Shown in pieces: positions 36,010-44,904 of a stretch of DNA of 61,372 nucleotides. Source of the stretch: Gammaproteobacteria bacterium (lineage in GTDB: Bacteria; Pseudomonadota; Gammaproteobacteria; Pseudomonadales; Azotimanducaceae). Both the position numbers and the translations under genes were made by a program. The DNA is taken from NCBI GenBank assembly GCA_027297435.1, contig JAPUIA010000048.1, positions 1-61,372 of the forward strand. The letters run 5' to 3'. The notes under the pieces are model-generated. The model was not told where the DNA came from and did not search any database. It saw only the letters and a program-made list of their open reading frames with translations. Numbering within the stretch: the first letter of the stretch is position 1; every line of letters starts with the position of its first letter.

Positions 36010-38679
36010 ATGGCTTATCCAAGAGATCTGTCCGATCTCGACCCCGATGAGACCAGGGAATGGTTGGACTCGTTAGAGTACGTGCTGAAAAACGCTGGGG
36101 TCGATCGTGCCAACTTCCTGCTCGAACGACTATCGGCGCGCATGACCAAAACCGGCGCGCGCTTGCCCTATACGATCACGACCCCATACCGCAACACCAT
36201 CCCGTCCAGTCTCGAGGCGTTCATGCCGGGCGACCTGTTCATGGAGCGGCGGATTCGCTCGCTCATTCGCTGGAACGCCCTCGCGATGGTGGTGCGAGCC
36301 AACCGCAGAGAAGGGGAACTGGGCGGGCACATTTCAAGTTTTGCATCCTCGGCGACGCTCTACGATGTGGGCTTCAACTATTTCTTTCGGGGAAGTGACG
36401 CCGATGTGGACGGCAGCCCCACCGGTGATCTGATCTATTTTCAAGGACACTCGGCGCCGGGCGTGTATGCGCGTTCGTTCCTTGAAGGCCGGCTTACCGA
36501 AGAACATCTCGATAATTTTCGCCGCGAAGTCGACGGCAATGGGCTGTCTTCCTACCCGCATCCGTGGTTAATGCCCGAATACTGGCAGTTTCCAACCGTG
36601 AGCATGGGCTTGGGACCGCTGCAGGCGATCTATCAGGCTCACATCATGAAGTACCTCGACTGCCGCGAGCTCGTGTCCATGGGCGATCGCAAGGTGTGGG
36701 CGTTTTTGGGTGACGGTGAGTGTGATGAGCCTGAGTCCCTCGGGGCGTTGGCGTTGGCTGGGCGAGAGCGTCTCGACAATCTCATCTTTGTCGTCAACTG
36801 CAACCTGCAGCGCCTCGATGGTCCGGTACGGGGCAACGGCAAGATTATCCAGGAGTTGGAAGGCAACTTCCGCGGCGCCGGATGGAATGTCATCAAAGTG
36901 GTTTGGGGGCGGTTGTGGGACCCGTTGTTTGCGAAAGATGACACGGGCCGGCTACAGCAACGTATGAACGAAACCGTTGACGGTGAGTATCAGAACTACA
37001 AAGCCAAGGGTGGTGCGTACGTGCGCGAGCACTTCTTCGGTCAGGACGAAACCCTGCTCAAAATGGTCGAAAACCTGACAGATGATAATATCTACCGGTT
37101 GAATCGCGGCGGCCACGATCCGTTCAAAGTGTATGCCGCTTATCATGCCGCCACCCACCACACCGGCGAGCCTACCGTGATCCTTGCGAAAACCGTCAAA
37201 GGTTATGGCATGGGTGACGCGGGCGAGTCGGAAAACGACACACACCAGGTCAAGAAGCTCGATCTCGAGGGTTTAAAGCAGTTTCGCGACCGTTTTGATA
37301 TCCCGTTGACGGATACAGAGCTCGAAAGCATTCCCTACTATCGTCCGAAAGACGACGCGCCCGAGATGGTGTACCTGCGCGCGAGACGCGAGAGTCTGGG
37401 CGGCTGGATTCCGCGCCGCGCGGAATCTCAGGAACGCATCAACGTTCCCGAACTGGCCGCGTTCGACGCCCAGCTCAAAGGCACAGGGGAGCGCGCCAAC
37501 TCCACCACCATGGCGTTCGTGCGTATCTTGGCGACGCTCGTCAGGGACAAGAACCTTGGCGCGCGGGTGGTGCCCATCGTTCCGGACGAGGCGCGCACCT
37601 TCGGCATGGAGGGTATGTTCCGCCAGCTCGGCATCTACTCGTCCATAGGACAGCTCTACGAACCGGAAGACTCTGAGGAGATCGCCGCGTACCGGGAGTC
37701 GAAAGACGGACAGGTGATGGAGGAAGGCATCAATGAAGCAGGCGCCTTCGCCGCGTGGCTGGCCGCCGCGACGTCGTATAGCACCCACCGTTTTACGTTG
37801 ATTCCATTCTACATTTACTACTCTATGTTCGGTTTTCAACGCATCGGTGACCTCGCGTGGGCCGCCGGTGACATGCAGGCACGGGGCTTTCTGTTGGGTG
37901 GCACTGCGGGCCGCACCACGCTGAACGGCGAGGGGCTACAACATCAAGACGGCCACAGCCACATATTGGCGTCGACCATTCCCAATTGTGTGGCCTACGA
38001 TCCTTGTTATGCCTATGAGCTTGCCGTCATCGTTCACGATGGGATGCGGCGCATGTTTGGTGAAGGTGAACACGTCTTCTACTACATCACCGTGATGAAT
38101 GAGAATTATCGACATCCGGCGATGCCGGAGGGTGTCGAAGCCGGGATACTGAAAGGCATGTACAAGCTGCACGAGGTGGGCGAGGGGCCTCGCGTACGCT
38201 TGCTTGGCAGCGGCACCATATTGCGCGAGGTAGAAGCCGCCGCAAAAATGCTTGCCGAGGATTATGGTGTCATGGCGGAGGTGTACAGCGTAACCAGCTA
38301 CAACGAGCTTGCCCGTGAGGGGCAAGACGTCGCCCGCTGGAACCTGCTGAACCCCGATAAGCAACCGCGCGAGAGTTACGTCGGCGAGATGCTCGCCGGC
38401 GACGTTCCGATCGTATCGGCGAGCGACTATCAAAAATCCCTCGCTGAGCAAATTCGCGGCTGCGTCAATGCGCCCTATAGCGTGCTCGGCACCGACGGCT
38501 TTGGACGCAGCGACACCCGCGATCAGTTGCGGGGTTTCTTCGAGGTTGACAGACGTTTCGTGGCATTGGCGGCGTTGGCGGCGTTGGCGCAGACGCAACA
38601 AATACCGACCAAGGTGGTGCGTGATGCGCGAGATACGTTCGGCATCGATCCCGACAAACCCGATCCCCGGTTGGCGTAG
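36010..38679 (+). CDS. aceE: pyruvate dehydrogenase E1 component, homodimeric type
   Basis: This thiamine-diphosphate enzyme of 889 residues decarboxylates pyruvate and acetylates the lipoyl group of AceF. The ThDP motif is GDGECDEPES with NCNLQRLDGPVRGN, and there are the conserved ISSFASSATLYDVGFNYFF and GRTTLNGEGLQHQDGHSH segments of the transketolase-like halves. The length is typical of the single-chain E1 of gammaproteobacteria. GGAAG precedes the ATG. aceF follows after eight bases. Confidence 0.97.
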   Translation: MAYPRDLSDLDPDETREWLDSLEYVLKNAGVDRANFLLERLSARMTKTGARLPYTITTPYRNTIPSSLEAFMPGDLFMERRIRSLIRWNALAMVVRANRREGELGGHISSFASSATLYDVGFNYFFRGSDADVDGSPTGDLIYFQGHSAPGVYARSFLEGRLTEEHLDNFRREVDGNGLSSYPHPWLMPEYWQFPTVSMGLGPLQAIYQAHIMKYLDCRELVSMGDRKVWAFLGDGECDEPESLGALALAGRERLDNLIFVVNCNLQRLDGPVRGNGKIIQELEGNFRGAGWNVIKVVWGRLWDPLFAKDDTGRLQQRMNETVDGEYQNYKAKGGAYVREHFFGQDETLLKMVENLTDDNIYRLNRGGHDPFKVYAAYHAATHHTGEPTVILAKTVKGYGMGDAGESENDTHQVKKLDLEGLKQFRDRFDIPLTDTELESIPYYRPKDDAPEMVYLRARRESLGGWIPRRAESQERINVPELAAFDAQLKGTGERANSTTMAFVRILATLVRDKNLGARVVPIVPDEARTFGMEGMFRQLGIYSSIGQLYEPEDSEEIAAYRESKDGQVMEEGINEAGAFAAWLAAATSYSTHRFTLIPFYIYYSMFGFQRIGDLAWAAGDMQARGFLLGGTAGRTTLNGEGLQHQDGHSHILASTIPNCVAYDPCYAYELAVIVHDGMRRMFGEGEHVFYYITVMNENYRHPAMPEGVEAGILKGMYKLHEVGEGPRVRLLGSGTILREVEAAAKMLAEDYGVMAEVYSVTSYNELAREGQDVARWNLLNPDKQPRESYVGEMLAGDVPIVSASDYQKSLAEQIRGCVNAPYSVLGTDGFGRSDTRDQLRGFFEVDRRFVALAALAALAQTQQIPTKVVRDARDTFGIDPDKPDPRLA

Positions 38680-38687
38680 GGGGAGCG

Positions 38688-40328
38688 GTGACTGAGATAC
38701 GCATACCCAACATCGGCGATGCGGAAAACGTCGAGGTCATCGAGCTTTGCGTGGTGCCCGGTGATCGGGTAGGACCCGACGATGCCATCATTGTCATCGA
38801 GTCGGACAAAGCATCGATGGAGGTACCGTCCGGCGTGGCCGGAATCATCGAAGCTCTGTTGGTCGCCGTTGGCGATGAAGTAACTGAAGGGAAGGTCATC
38901 GCCAGGTTGCAAGTCTCGGTTGAATCCGACGACGCGCAGGAGCCTGTCCCGACGCAAACGTTGTCGCCAAGCGACGCCGCCGCGACCGAGGAAGTCTCCG
39001 AAACGGCCTCCGATGCACCGAATGATACGGCCTCCGATGCACCGAATGATACGGTCTCGGATGCACTGAAAGAGGTGGTCATCGAGGTTCCAGACATCGG
39101 CGAGGCCGAGGATGTCGTCGTTATCGAAGTGGCGGTTCGTGTGGGTGACGTCGTCACCCTCGACCAAATGCTGGTGGTCGTCGAATCGGATAAAGCGTCG
39201 ATGGAAATTCCGGCCAACGTGGCCGGAGAGATCACGGCCGTGCATGTGTCGGAAGGAGATCCGGTGATCGAAGGCGCACGGTTGGTGACGATGCTCGTTG
39301 CCGAAGCGGCGGCGGCGCCCGGGCCCCCACCGACTGCGGCGCCAACCGACAGCCAGCCCGCGCGCGAAAACGTGCTCGCGCCTGCTAAACCACCGGGTAC
39401 GCAGGTCGAAGTGGAACAAGCGAGCCCAGGTGCGAGAATTTATGCCGGCCCGGCCACTCGGCGGTTGGCGCGAGAGCTTGGCGTTCAGCTGGAACAGGTC
39501 AACGGCAGCGGCAGTCACGGTCGTATCGTCAAGGACGACGTTAAAGCGCATGTCAAAGACGCCATGACTGGAGGTTCGACTCGCGGAGGTTCGGGTATCC
39601 CGCCGTTACCCGAGATCGACTTTGCCAAGTTTGGCCCGATCGAGTCGGTGGCTCTCAGCCGCATTCGCCTCGTGGGCGCTGAGAACTTACATCGCAGTTG
39701 GCTCAACGTTCCGCACGTCACACAACATGACCAGGCGGACGTCACCGAGTTGGAAGAGTTCCGGCGATCGCTTAAAAGCGAGGCCGAGAGTCGCGGCGTC
39801 AAGCTCACACCCCTAGCCTTCATCGTCAAGGCCTGTTGCTATGCGCTGAAAGCCTTTCCGATGTTCAACGCATCGCTTGATCGCGAAGTCAAAAACACCG
39901 TCTACAAGTACTACTACAACATCGGTTTTGCGGTTGATACCGACCAGGGTTTGGTCGTGCCCGTCGTCAAGGACGCCGACAAGAAAGGCGTGTGGGACCT
40001 AAACGGCGAGATTGCCGAACTAGCCGGTAAAGCCCGCGATCAAAAACTCGGTCTTGATGACATGCAAGGCGGGACGTTTAGCATCTCGAGCCTCGGCGCG
40101 ATCGGCGGAACCGGCTTCACGCCCATCGTCAACGCGCCGGAAGTAGCCATTCTCGGCATAGCCAGACTCACGACCCAACCGGTCTGGAACGGTACCGATT
40201 TCGAACCGCGCAAGGTTCTGCCGCTTTCCCTGAGTTACGACCATCGCGCCATCAACGGCGCTGAAGCCGGTCGATTTGTGGTGCACCTCACTGAGCTGTT
40301 GACCGATATCCGCCGCCTGAGCCTTTAA
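38688..40328 (+). CDS. aceF: dihydrolipoamide acetyltransferase E2 with two lipoyl domains
   Basis: This 546-residue core subunit of pyruvate dehydrogenase has two lipoyl domains with lipoylation sites ESDKASMEVPS (K44 region) and ESDKASMEIPA (near 169), an E3/E1-binding domain (YAGPATRRLARELGV, near 250) and the catalytic acetyltransferase domain ending SYDHRAINGAEAGRF (active-site His). The linker between the lipoyl domains has duplicated SDAPNDTA units. No lipoamide dehydrogenase gene follows, so E3 must be encoded elsewhere. GTG start. Confidence 0.96.
   Translation: MTEIRIPNIGDAENVEVIELCVVPGDRVGPDDAIIVIESDKASMEVPSGVAGIIEALLVAVGDEVTEGKVIARLQVSVESDDAQEPVPTQTLSPSDAAATEEVSETASDAPNDTASDAPNDTVSDALKEVVIEVPDIGEAEDVVVIEVAVRVGDVVTLDQMLVVVESDKASMEIPANVAGEITAVHVSEGDPVIEGARLVTMLVAEAAAAPGPPPTAAPTDSQPARENVLAPAKPPGTQVEVEQASPGARIYAGPATRRLARELGVQLEQVNGSGSHGRIVKDDVKAHVKDAMTGGSTRGGSGIPPLPEIDFAKFGPIESVALSRIRLVGAENLHRSWLNVPHVTQHDQADVTELEEFRRSLKSEAESRGVKLTPLAFIVKACCYALKAFPMFNASLDREVKNTVYKYYYNIGFAVDTDQGLVVPVVKDADKKGVWDLNGEIAELAGKARDQKLGLDDMQGGTFSISSLGAIGGTGFTPIVNAPEVAILGIARLTTQPVWNGTDFEPRKVLPLSLSYDHRAINGAEAGRFVVHLTELLTDIRRLSL
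39006..39071 (+). repeat. 24-bp tandem repeat in the aceF linker
   Basis: Two identical 24-bp units (39006-39029 and 39030-39053) and a diverged third partial unit encode SDAPNDTA-like repeats in the flexible inter-lipoyl linker. Likely a recent in-frame duplication without functional cost. Confidence 0.85.
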
Positions 40329-40359
40329 CGACCCAACTGGGCGAAAAAGGTGAAAAGGT

Positions 40360-40905
40360 TCAGCCCGGCCGGGGCGAAGAGCCACGCCACAGGTCTTCCG
40401 GCAGATCCGCTTGCGCGTTCAGCGCCCGGGCGAGCACGAAAAACAGATCACTGAGCCTGTTGAGGTAGCGCGCACCGTCTTGCTGGTCGGCGTGCCACAG
40501 GCTGCGTTCGGCGCGTCGACACACGCTTCTGCACACGTGGGCTTGAGCTGCCCCTGCGCTACCCCCTGGCAGTACGAACTCGGTCAGCGGCGGTAGGGCG
40601 GCGTTCATCGTCTCGATATGTGCCTCGAGGGGTTCGGGGTTCGGTGCGGGGATCTGACCAACGGTCGCCAGGTACGCACCGAGATCGAACAGTTGCTGTT
40701 GCACCTCTTGCAGCGTCTTCTCAAGGTCCGGGCCGTTGAGGTGGTTCACCAGAACGCCTAGGTGGCTGTTCAATTCGTCCACATCGCCGATCGCATTGAA
40801 GATCGGTTCGTCCTTGGCAAGTTGCTTACCGTCTGCAAGGCGCGATTTGCCCCCATCGCCTTGGCGCGTGGTGACCTTCGTGATGCGGTGTTTTGCTTTA
40901 GCCAC
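40360..40905 (-). CDS. PduO-type cob(I)alamin adenosyltransferase
   Basis: This 181-residue enzyme transfers adenosyl from ATP to cobalamin. The ATP-binding N-terminus is KVTTRQGDGGKSRLADG, followed by NAIGDVDELNSHLG, and RRAERSLWHADQQDGARYLNRLSDLFFVLAR is the conserved C-terminal helix pair. GTG 40905 starts just before the ATP motif; a longer open frame overlaps the upstream gene. It lies 11 bases after the response-regulator gene, so the two may be cotranscribed. It implies use of B12 coenzyme. Confidence 0.9.
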   Translation of the reverse strand: MAKAKHRITKVTTRQGDGGKSRLADGKQLAKDEPIFNAIGDVDELNSHLGVLVNHLNGPDLEKTLQEVQQQLFDLGAYLATVGQIPAPNPEPLEAHIETMNAALPPLTEFVLPGGSAGAAQAHVCRSVCRRAERSLWHADQQDGARYLNRLSDLFFVLARALNAQADLPEDLWRGSSPRPG

Positions 40906-40916
40906 GAAGCTGTTGC

Positions 40917-41894
40917 CTATCCGGAGGCTGCCAGGGTCGAGTCGTAGGGTTGTACCGTGATGATGCCGGTGTCGAACGAACGTGAAAGACCATCGTAAGC
41001 GAAGCGCATGAAATTTTTGGCGTGCGGGAAGCCCGTGTTCTGATCGGCAGCGCAAATACTCACCCCGACCACGACGGGAATGTAACCTTCACTGGTTTTG
41101 AAGGAATGCATGTACAGATTGTCGAATATGCGTCGGAAACTTTGTGACGTACAGTTTTCGATGTCGGGTTGCGATGTGATCACCGCGAACATGCCCGCTT
41201 CCGGTCGGGTCACGACGTCGAGTGGTCGCACGAGCTGACGCACCTTGGCGCCGATACCCGACATCAGTTCGTCGATTACCGATTGATCATATTGCTCTTC
41301 GATGACGTCCAGGTTGTTGATGCCGACCAGCAGCAGGCAGGCCGCACCACCCCGTGTCTCGGTTTGCTTGACGACGTCGTTGATGCGGTCGATGGTGAAT
41401 TTGAGGTTGCCCAATCCGGTCACGGGGTCGATCACGTCGGTGGTTTGCAGGTCGCGAATCTTCTTGCTTAGCAGCCGGTTGGATCGCAAAAGCTCGTTCA
41501 GTCGTGCCGCGATACGCTGTGCGGCGACCACACGTGGCAGTAACTGGCCGCGCAGATTGGCCTTGTTCATGAAGTCGTCGACGCCTTCCTCGAAAGCGCG
41601 GTTCATGGCATCGAAGTCGTCACGGGCGGTCAACAGCATCACGTATGTGAAGTGTTCGTTGGCCTCGTCGTTTTTCTTGACGCGGCGTGTCAGTTCCAAG
41701 CCGTCCATGGTCGGCATGAGCCAATCGGCGATGAGAATTTGCGCGGGGCGTTTTTCTAGAGAGCGCAGGGCTTGCAACGGATTGTTCGTGAAACGAACAT
41801 TACTGAAACCGCCGCTACGCAACGCCTTGGCGATGATCGCGCTCGAAAACTTCGCGTCATCGACAACAAGGATTGGAATGTCTTCATATGACAT
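40917..41894 (-). CDS. response regulator with receiver and degenerate GGDEF domain
   Basis: This 325-residue protein starts with a receiver domain ([11 protein letters not shown], phospho-acceptor D57 in [12 protein letters not shown], switch T in LLTARDD, K in FMNKAN), then a coiled linker, then a diguanylate-cyclase-like domain ([19 protein letters not shown]). At the catalytic turn, where GGDEF is expected, the sequence reads [10 protein letters not shown], so cyclase activity is very unlikely. It may bind nucleotide or act as a protein-interaction output. ATG 41894 starts the receiver domain; an earlier start in the same frame is less likely. Divergent from yajQ. Confidence 0.85.
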   Translation of the reverse strand: MSYEDIPILVVDDAKFSSAIIAKALRSGGFSNVRFTNNPLQALRSLEKRPAQILIADWLMPTMDGLELTRRVKKNDEANEHFTYVMLLTARDDFDAMNRAFEEGVDDFMNKANLRGQLLPRVVAAQRIAARLNELLRSNRLLSKKIRDLQTTDVIDPVTGLGNLKFTIDRINDVVKQTETRGGAACLLLVGINNLDVIEEQYDQSVIDELMSGIGAKVRQLVRPLDVVTRPEAGMFAVITSQPDIENCTSQSFRRIFDNLYMHSFKTSEGYIPVVVGVSICAADQNTGFPHAKNFMRFAYDGLSRSFDTGIITVQPYDSTLAASG

Positions 41895-42073
41895 GTAACT
41901 TAGCTCGCATACGCAGGCGACCGGACGAAGCCAACCTTGATGTGGAACGCCCTCCTGTTTATCAAGAAAGGAGGTTTTGTCAAGGTGCTCGTTCCGTTGG
42001 GGCTCGATCGACGTCGGAAATTTTAGCACGGGTGATCCCAGACCATCGTACCGGGCTTTGTAAGGAGAAAGTT

Positions 42074-42556
42074 ATGCCTTCTTTCGACATTGTGTCAGAG
42101 GTCGATTTACAGGAAGTTCGCAATGCCGTCGACCAGGCGTCGCGCGAGTTGAGAACTCGATTCGACTTCCGCGGAGCCGATGCCGAATTCGAAGTTTTGG
42201 AGGAGGGCATCCGAATTGCGGCGCAAGAGGATTTTCAACTGAAGCAGTTGGAAGATATCTTGCGAGACAAGTTAGCCCGCCGCGGCGTCGATGGGGCTAG
42301 CCTAGACCCCAGGGAAATAGAGGGTTCCGGCAAGCAGCGCCGGCAAATCTTCGGATTGCGCGAGGGCATCGATCGCGATTCGGCGAAAAAAATAACCAAG
42401 CTGATCAAACAGTCGAAGCTCAAGGTACAAACCCAGATCAATGGTGAAAAGCTTCGCGTGACGGGCAAGAAGCGTGACGATCTGCAGGCGGTTATGGCGC
42501 TCCTCAAAGAGGCCGACTTGCAATTGCCGTTACAATTTGACAATTTTCGTGACTAA
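42074..42556 (+). CDS. yajQ: YajQ family nucleotide-binding protein
   Basis: This 160-residue protein has the full family sequence: [65 protein letters not shown] and [10 protein letters not shown] at the end. YajQ-type proteins have two ferredoxin-like halves; some bind c-di-GMP and act with transcription factors in Xanthomonas. AAGGAG (42062-42067) fixes the start. Its stop is overlapped by the small repeat frame at 42549. Confidence 0.95.
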   Translation: MPSFDIVSEVDLQEVRNAVDQASRELRTRFDFRGADAEFEVLEEGIRIAAQEDFQLKQLEDILRDKLARRGVDGASLDPREIEGSGKQRRQIFGLREGIDRDSAKKITKLIKQSKLKVQTQINGEKLRVTGKKRDDLQAVMALLKEADLQLPLQFDNFRD

Positions 42557-42671
42557 AGCAGCGCCCGCGGCCAAACAGTTGCCCGCGGCTAAACAATTGC
42601 CCGCGGCCAACCAAGCGCCCGCGGCGAGCGGAGCGCCTGCTGCGAGCAATCAAGACCCGGCAACGCGTTAG
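42549..42671 (+). CDS. possible small repeat ORF (PAAKQL-type) bridging yajQ and ampG
   Basis: A 40-codon frame starts with GTG inside the yajQ stop region and ends with TAG overlapping the ampG GTG by one base. It consists of five 18-bp units (42564-42653) encoding [24 protein letters not shown] and PAASNQ. No known family. It may simply be an expanded minisatellite; the exact fit to both neighbours and this genome's TAGTG coupling style argue for translation. Confidence 0.35.
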   Translation: MTKAAPAAKQLPAAKQLPAANQAPAASGAPAASNQDPATR

Positions 42672-43939
42672 TGAAATTCTCCGAAGTCATGACCCGGCGC
42701 ATGCTTGTCTGCATGTTTCTCGGGTTCGCGTCCGGCTTGCCGCTTTTTTTCCTCTTACAGTTGGTGCAGGCCTGGTTGAAGGACTCGGATGTCGGCTTGA
42801 CGGAAATCGGCCTCTTTTCCCTCGCGCAACTTCCGTACACCTGGAAGTTCTTCTGGTCCCCGTTGGCAGAGCGGTACTCTCTGCCATGGTTGGGTCGTCG
42901 TCGCGGGTGGATGCTCGTCACCCAAGTTGTTTTGGTTTGCCTGATGGCGAGTTTGGGCTTGTTCGATCCCGCGATGAACTTGTGGCTCGTTTTTGGGGTC
43001 GCATTAATTCTGTCGTTCGCCAGTGCTTCGCAGGACATTGTCATCGATGCGTACCGGCGGGAACTCTTGGTCACCGATGAAGAGTTGGCGCTCGGCAACT
43101 CCCTCCATGTGCAGGTGTACCGCCTAGCGGGTTTCGTTCCTGGCTCGCTCGGATTGATATTGGCCGACTACCTTCCCTGGGAAAGCGTGTTCTTCGTGAT
43201 GGCCGCTTTCATGTGCGTCGGCATCGTCACAACACTGGTAATACGAGAGGTGGTAACCCACCCGCAGATTCCGCGAACGCTCAAGCAAGCTACCGTGGAA
43301 CCGTTGCGTGAATATTTAGGCCGTCGAGGTTGGCGGTCCGCCGTGTTGGTCTTGCTGTTTTTGTTTGCCTACAAGCTAGGTGACAGCATGGCAACGGCGC
43401 TTTCGACAAGTTTCTATCTAGATCTGGGATTCAGCATGACCCAAATCGGCATCATCGCGAAGAATGCCGGCGTGTGGCCGATGATCTTCGGCGGCCTCAT
43501 GGGTGGGTTGTTGATCGTGAAGATCGGCATCAACAAAGGGCTATGGTTATTTGGCGTGGTGCAGCTTGCGACGATCCTGGGTTTCGCCTGGCTTGCAGAA
43601 GTTGGTAACGAGCCTTGGGTACTCGCAGCGGTCATCGCGGCCGAGTATCTAGGCGTCGGTCTAGGGACGGCCGCGTTCGTTGCGTTCATTGCCCGTGAAA
43701 CATCACCGCGCTTCGCTGCTACACAGTTTGCACTCTTCACAGCCATCACGGCGCTGCCCCGAACCTTCGCCGCTGCTACAACGGGTGCGGTTGTGGAGGC
43801 AGTTGGCTGGACCAACTTTTTTTACCTGTGTACGTGTTTGGCCGTACCTGGCATGTTGTTGCTTGTTTGGGTCGCACCTTTTAAGACTTCGGTTGCACCC
43901 CCCCCTACGGCTCCCAGCGAAAACCCTTCGTCACCCTGA
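42671..43939 (+). CDS. ampG: AmpG-family muropeptide permease (MFS)
   Basis: This 422-residue transporter has 12 or more hydrophobic segments. AmpG signatures: FLGFASGLPLFFLL, EIGLFSLAQLPYTWKFFWSPL, LGRRRGWMLVTQ and ASASQDIVIDAYRRE with the conserved Asp residues. AmpG imports GlcNAc-anhydroMurNAc peptides for recycling, the substrates of AmpD. GTG start overlaps the upstream small frame. The C-terminal tail is Pro-rich (VAPPPTAPSENPSSP). Confidence 0.9.
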   Translation: MKFSEVMTRRMLVCMFLGFASGLPLFFLLQLVQAWLKDSDVGLTEIGLFSLAQLPYTWKFFWSPLAERYSLPWLGRRRGWMLVTQVVLVCLMASLGLFDPAMNLWLVFGVALILSFASASQDIVIDAYRRELLVTDEELALGNSLHVQVYRLAGFVPGSLGLILADYLPWESVFFVMAAFMCVGIVTTLVIREVVTHPQIPRTLKQATVEPLREYLGRRGWRSAVLVLLFLFAYKLGDSMATALSTSFYLDLGFSMTQIGIIAKNAGVWPMIFGGLMGGLLIVKIGINKGLWLFGVVQLATILGFAWLAEVGNEPWVLAAVIAAEYLGVGLGTAAFVAFIARETSPRFAATQFALFTAITALPRTFAAATTGAVVEAVGWTNFFYLCTCLAVPGMLLLVWVAPFKTSVAPPPTAPSENPSSP

Positions 43940-44366
43940 GCCCCACGAATTCGACACCTTCCGCCTCCAGCCGCTCTCGCTGCAGAAGATGTCCGCCGCT
44001 GCCCGCTCGCAGGGATATGCGCATGCCAGCGTTGATCACCCGATGCCAGGGCAGCTTGCTACCCTTGGGAAGCTTCGAGAGAGTGCGGCCCACAAGGCGC
44101 GCATGTGTTGGCATGCCGGCGAGCGCGGCAACCTGACCGTACGTTGCGACGGTACCCTTCGGGATCATCGCGACGACCTGCCATATCCTCTCCTGCGGAG
44201 AGGCCCTCTCCTCGGGAGAGGCCCTCTCGTGCGGAGAGGCCCTCTCTCGTGGAGAGACGCATTTCGCGGGCTCGATTTGACTTATCCGAACGTCGCCCCC
44301 AAATTGAGTTGTGCGACGCTTGCTGGAGCGGCCCTTGATACTGTTGGTCTTTTTTCTCACACCCAT
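43905..44366 (-). CDS. alkyltransferase-like (ATL) DNA-binding protein, MGMT family
   Basis: The conserved part (residues from about 44192 downward) reads RIWQVVAMIPKGTVATYGQ, then LVGRTLSKLPKGSKLPWHRVIN and ISLRAG. The active-site Cys of methyltransferases (PCHRV) is Trp here (PWHRV), the mark of ATL proteins, which bind O6-alkylguanine and flag it for nucleotide excision repair. The start is unclear: the only in-frame ATG upstream is at 44366, which would overlap the fxsA 5' end on the other strand and add an N-terminus made of SPHERA-type repeats. The end converges on ampG and overlaps it by 35 bases. Confidence 0.75.
   Translation of the reverse strand: MGVRKKTNSIKGRSSKRRTTQFGGDVRISQIEPAKCVSPRERASPHERASPEERASPQERIWQVVAMIPKGTVATYGQVAALAGMPTHARLVGRTLSKLPKGSKLPWHRVINAGMRISLRAGSGGHLLQRERLEAEGVEFVGLRVTKGFRWEP
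44187..44258. repeat. four tandem 18-bp palindromic units
   Basis: Units start at 44187, 44205, 44223 and 44241; each is CCTCTC-N5-GAGAGG-C or nearly so and can fold as its own hairpin. On the minus strand they encode the SPxERA repeats ahead of the ATL domain. The 18-bp period equals that of the repeat between yajQ and ampG. Confidence 0.85.
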
Positions 44367-44754
44367 CGTTGAAATGTACCTGTTAATCGAGGTGGGTGGC
44401 CAGATAGGCAGCCTACCGACGATCGGCTTGGTGATGCTGACGGCCGTGATAGGGGTTGCCTTGCTGAAAAGACAGGGACTTGCCACATTGACCCGCGGCG
44501 TGGGTCGTATGCAACGCGGCGAAGTGCCGATTGGCGAGATGGCAGAAGGGATCCTGCTGGCGGTTGCCGGGGCGTTGCTGCTGACGCCCGGGTTCGTAAC
44601 TGACGCGGTGGGTTTCTTACTGCTGTGGCCCCCGTCCCGTGTAATGGCGGCCCGCTGGATGTTGTCTCGGGTGACTATTTTGGCGGGAAATCCGCCTTCC
44701 GGGCCAGCAAATCCGCCATCGCACACGATCGAAGGCGATTTCGAACGAAAATAG
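44311..44754 (+). CDS. fxsA: FxsA-family cytoplasmic membrane protein
   Basis: This 147-residue protein has a hydrophobic N-terminus LILLVFFLTPIVEMYLLIEVG, then IGLVMLTAVIGVALLKRQGL, and a third membrane segment AVAGALLLTPGFVTDAVGFLL, the standard FxsA pattern. In Escherichia coli FxsA affects exclusion of phage T7 by the F plasmid; its general role is unknown. It precedes groESL, a common position. GTG start. Confidence 0.9.
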   Translation: MRRLLERPLILLVFFLTPIVEMYLLIEVGGQIGSLPTIGLVMLTAVIGVALLKRQGLATLTRGVGRMQRGEVPIGEMAEGILLAVAGALLLTPGFVTDAVGFLLLWPPSRVMAARWMLSRVTILAGNPPSGPANPPSHTIEGDFERK

Positions 44755-44775
44755 CATCTTTTCCGCTCCCCTGGT

Positions 44776-44804
44776 CTTGAAACTCCCTCGAACGGCCGTA
44801 TGAT
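44776..44804 (+). promoter_or_regulatory. groESL promoter, sigma-32-like overlapping sigma-70-like
   Basis: CTTGAAA (44776-44782) and, 13 bases later, CCGTATGAT resemble a sigma-32 promoter. The same bases read TTGAAA-16-TATGAT, a fair sigma-70 promoter. The start would be near 44811, just ahead of CIRCE. Confidence 0.65.
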
Positions 44805-44818
44805 AGGCGACCCTTGCG

Positions 44819-44845
44819 TTAGCACTCTCATGGGGAGAGTGCTAA
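44819..44845. promoter_or_regulatory. CIRCE operator (HrcA binding site)
   Basis: TTAGCACTC-N9-GAGTGCTAA, a perfect match to the CIRCE consensus, lies 60 bases before groES. HrcA repression of groESL under non-stress conditions follows from family knowledge; hrcA is not in the window. Confidence 0.96.
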
Positions 44846-44904
44846 TTAGCGCTAGAAACAACCCTGGACCCCCTACTGGGGAAGGAAATTGGGAGATGAC
44901 AGGA

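Noticed and set aside
40360-40905. Cobalamin riboswitch for the adenosyltransferase gene
   Set aside because: No upstream leader exists; the gene starts 11 bases after its neighbour.
41951-41976. CCTCC...GGAGG pairing upstream of yajQ as a riboswitch or thermometer
   Set aside because: The paired GGAGG is about 100 bases from the yajQ start and the real ribosome site AAGGAG at 42062 is not included.
42564-42653. 18-bp repeats considered as a CRISPR or iteron array
   Set aside because: The units are contiguous and coding-like without spacers, and no replication genes are nearby.
44059-44262. Frame starting with ATG just before the 18-bp repeats on the minus strand
   Set aside because: It is out of frame with the ATL domain and loses similarity; the ATL frame is clearly the coding one.
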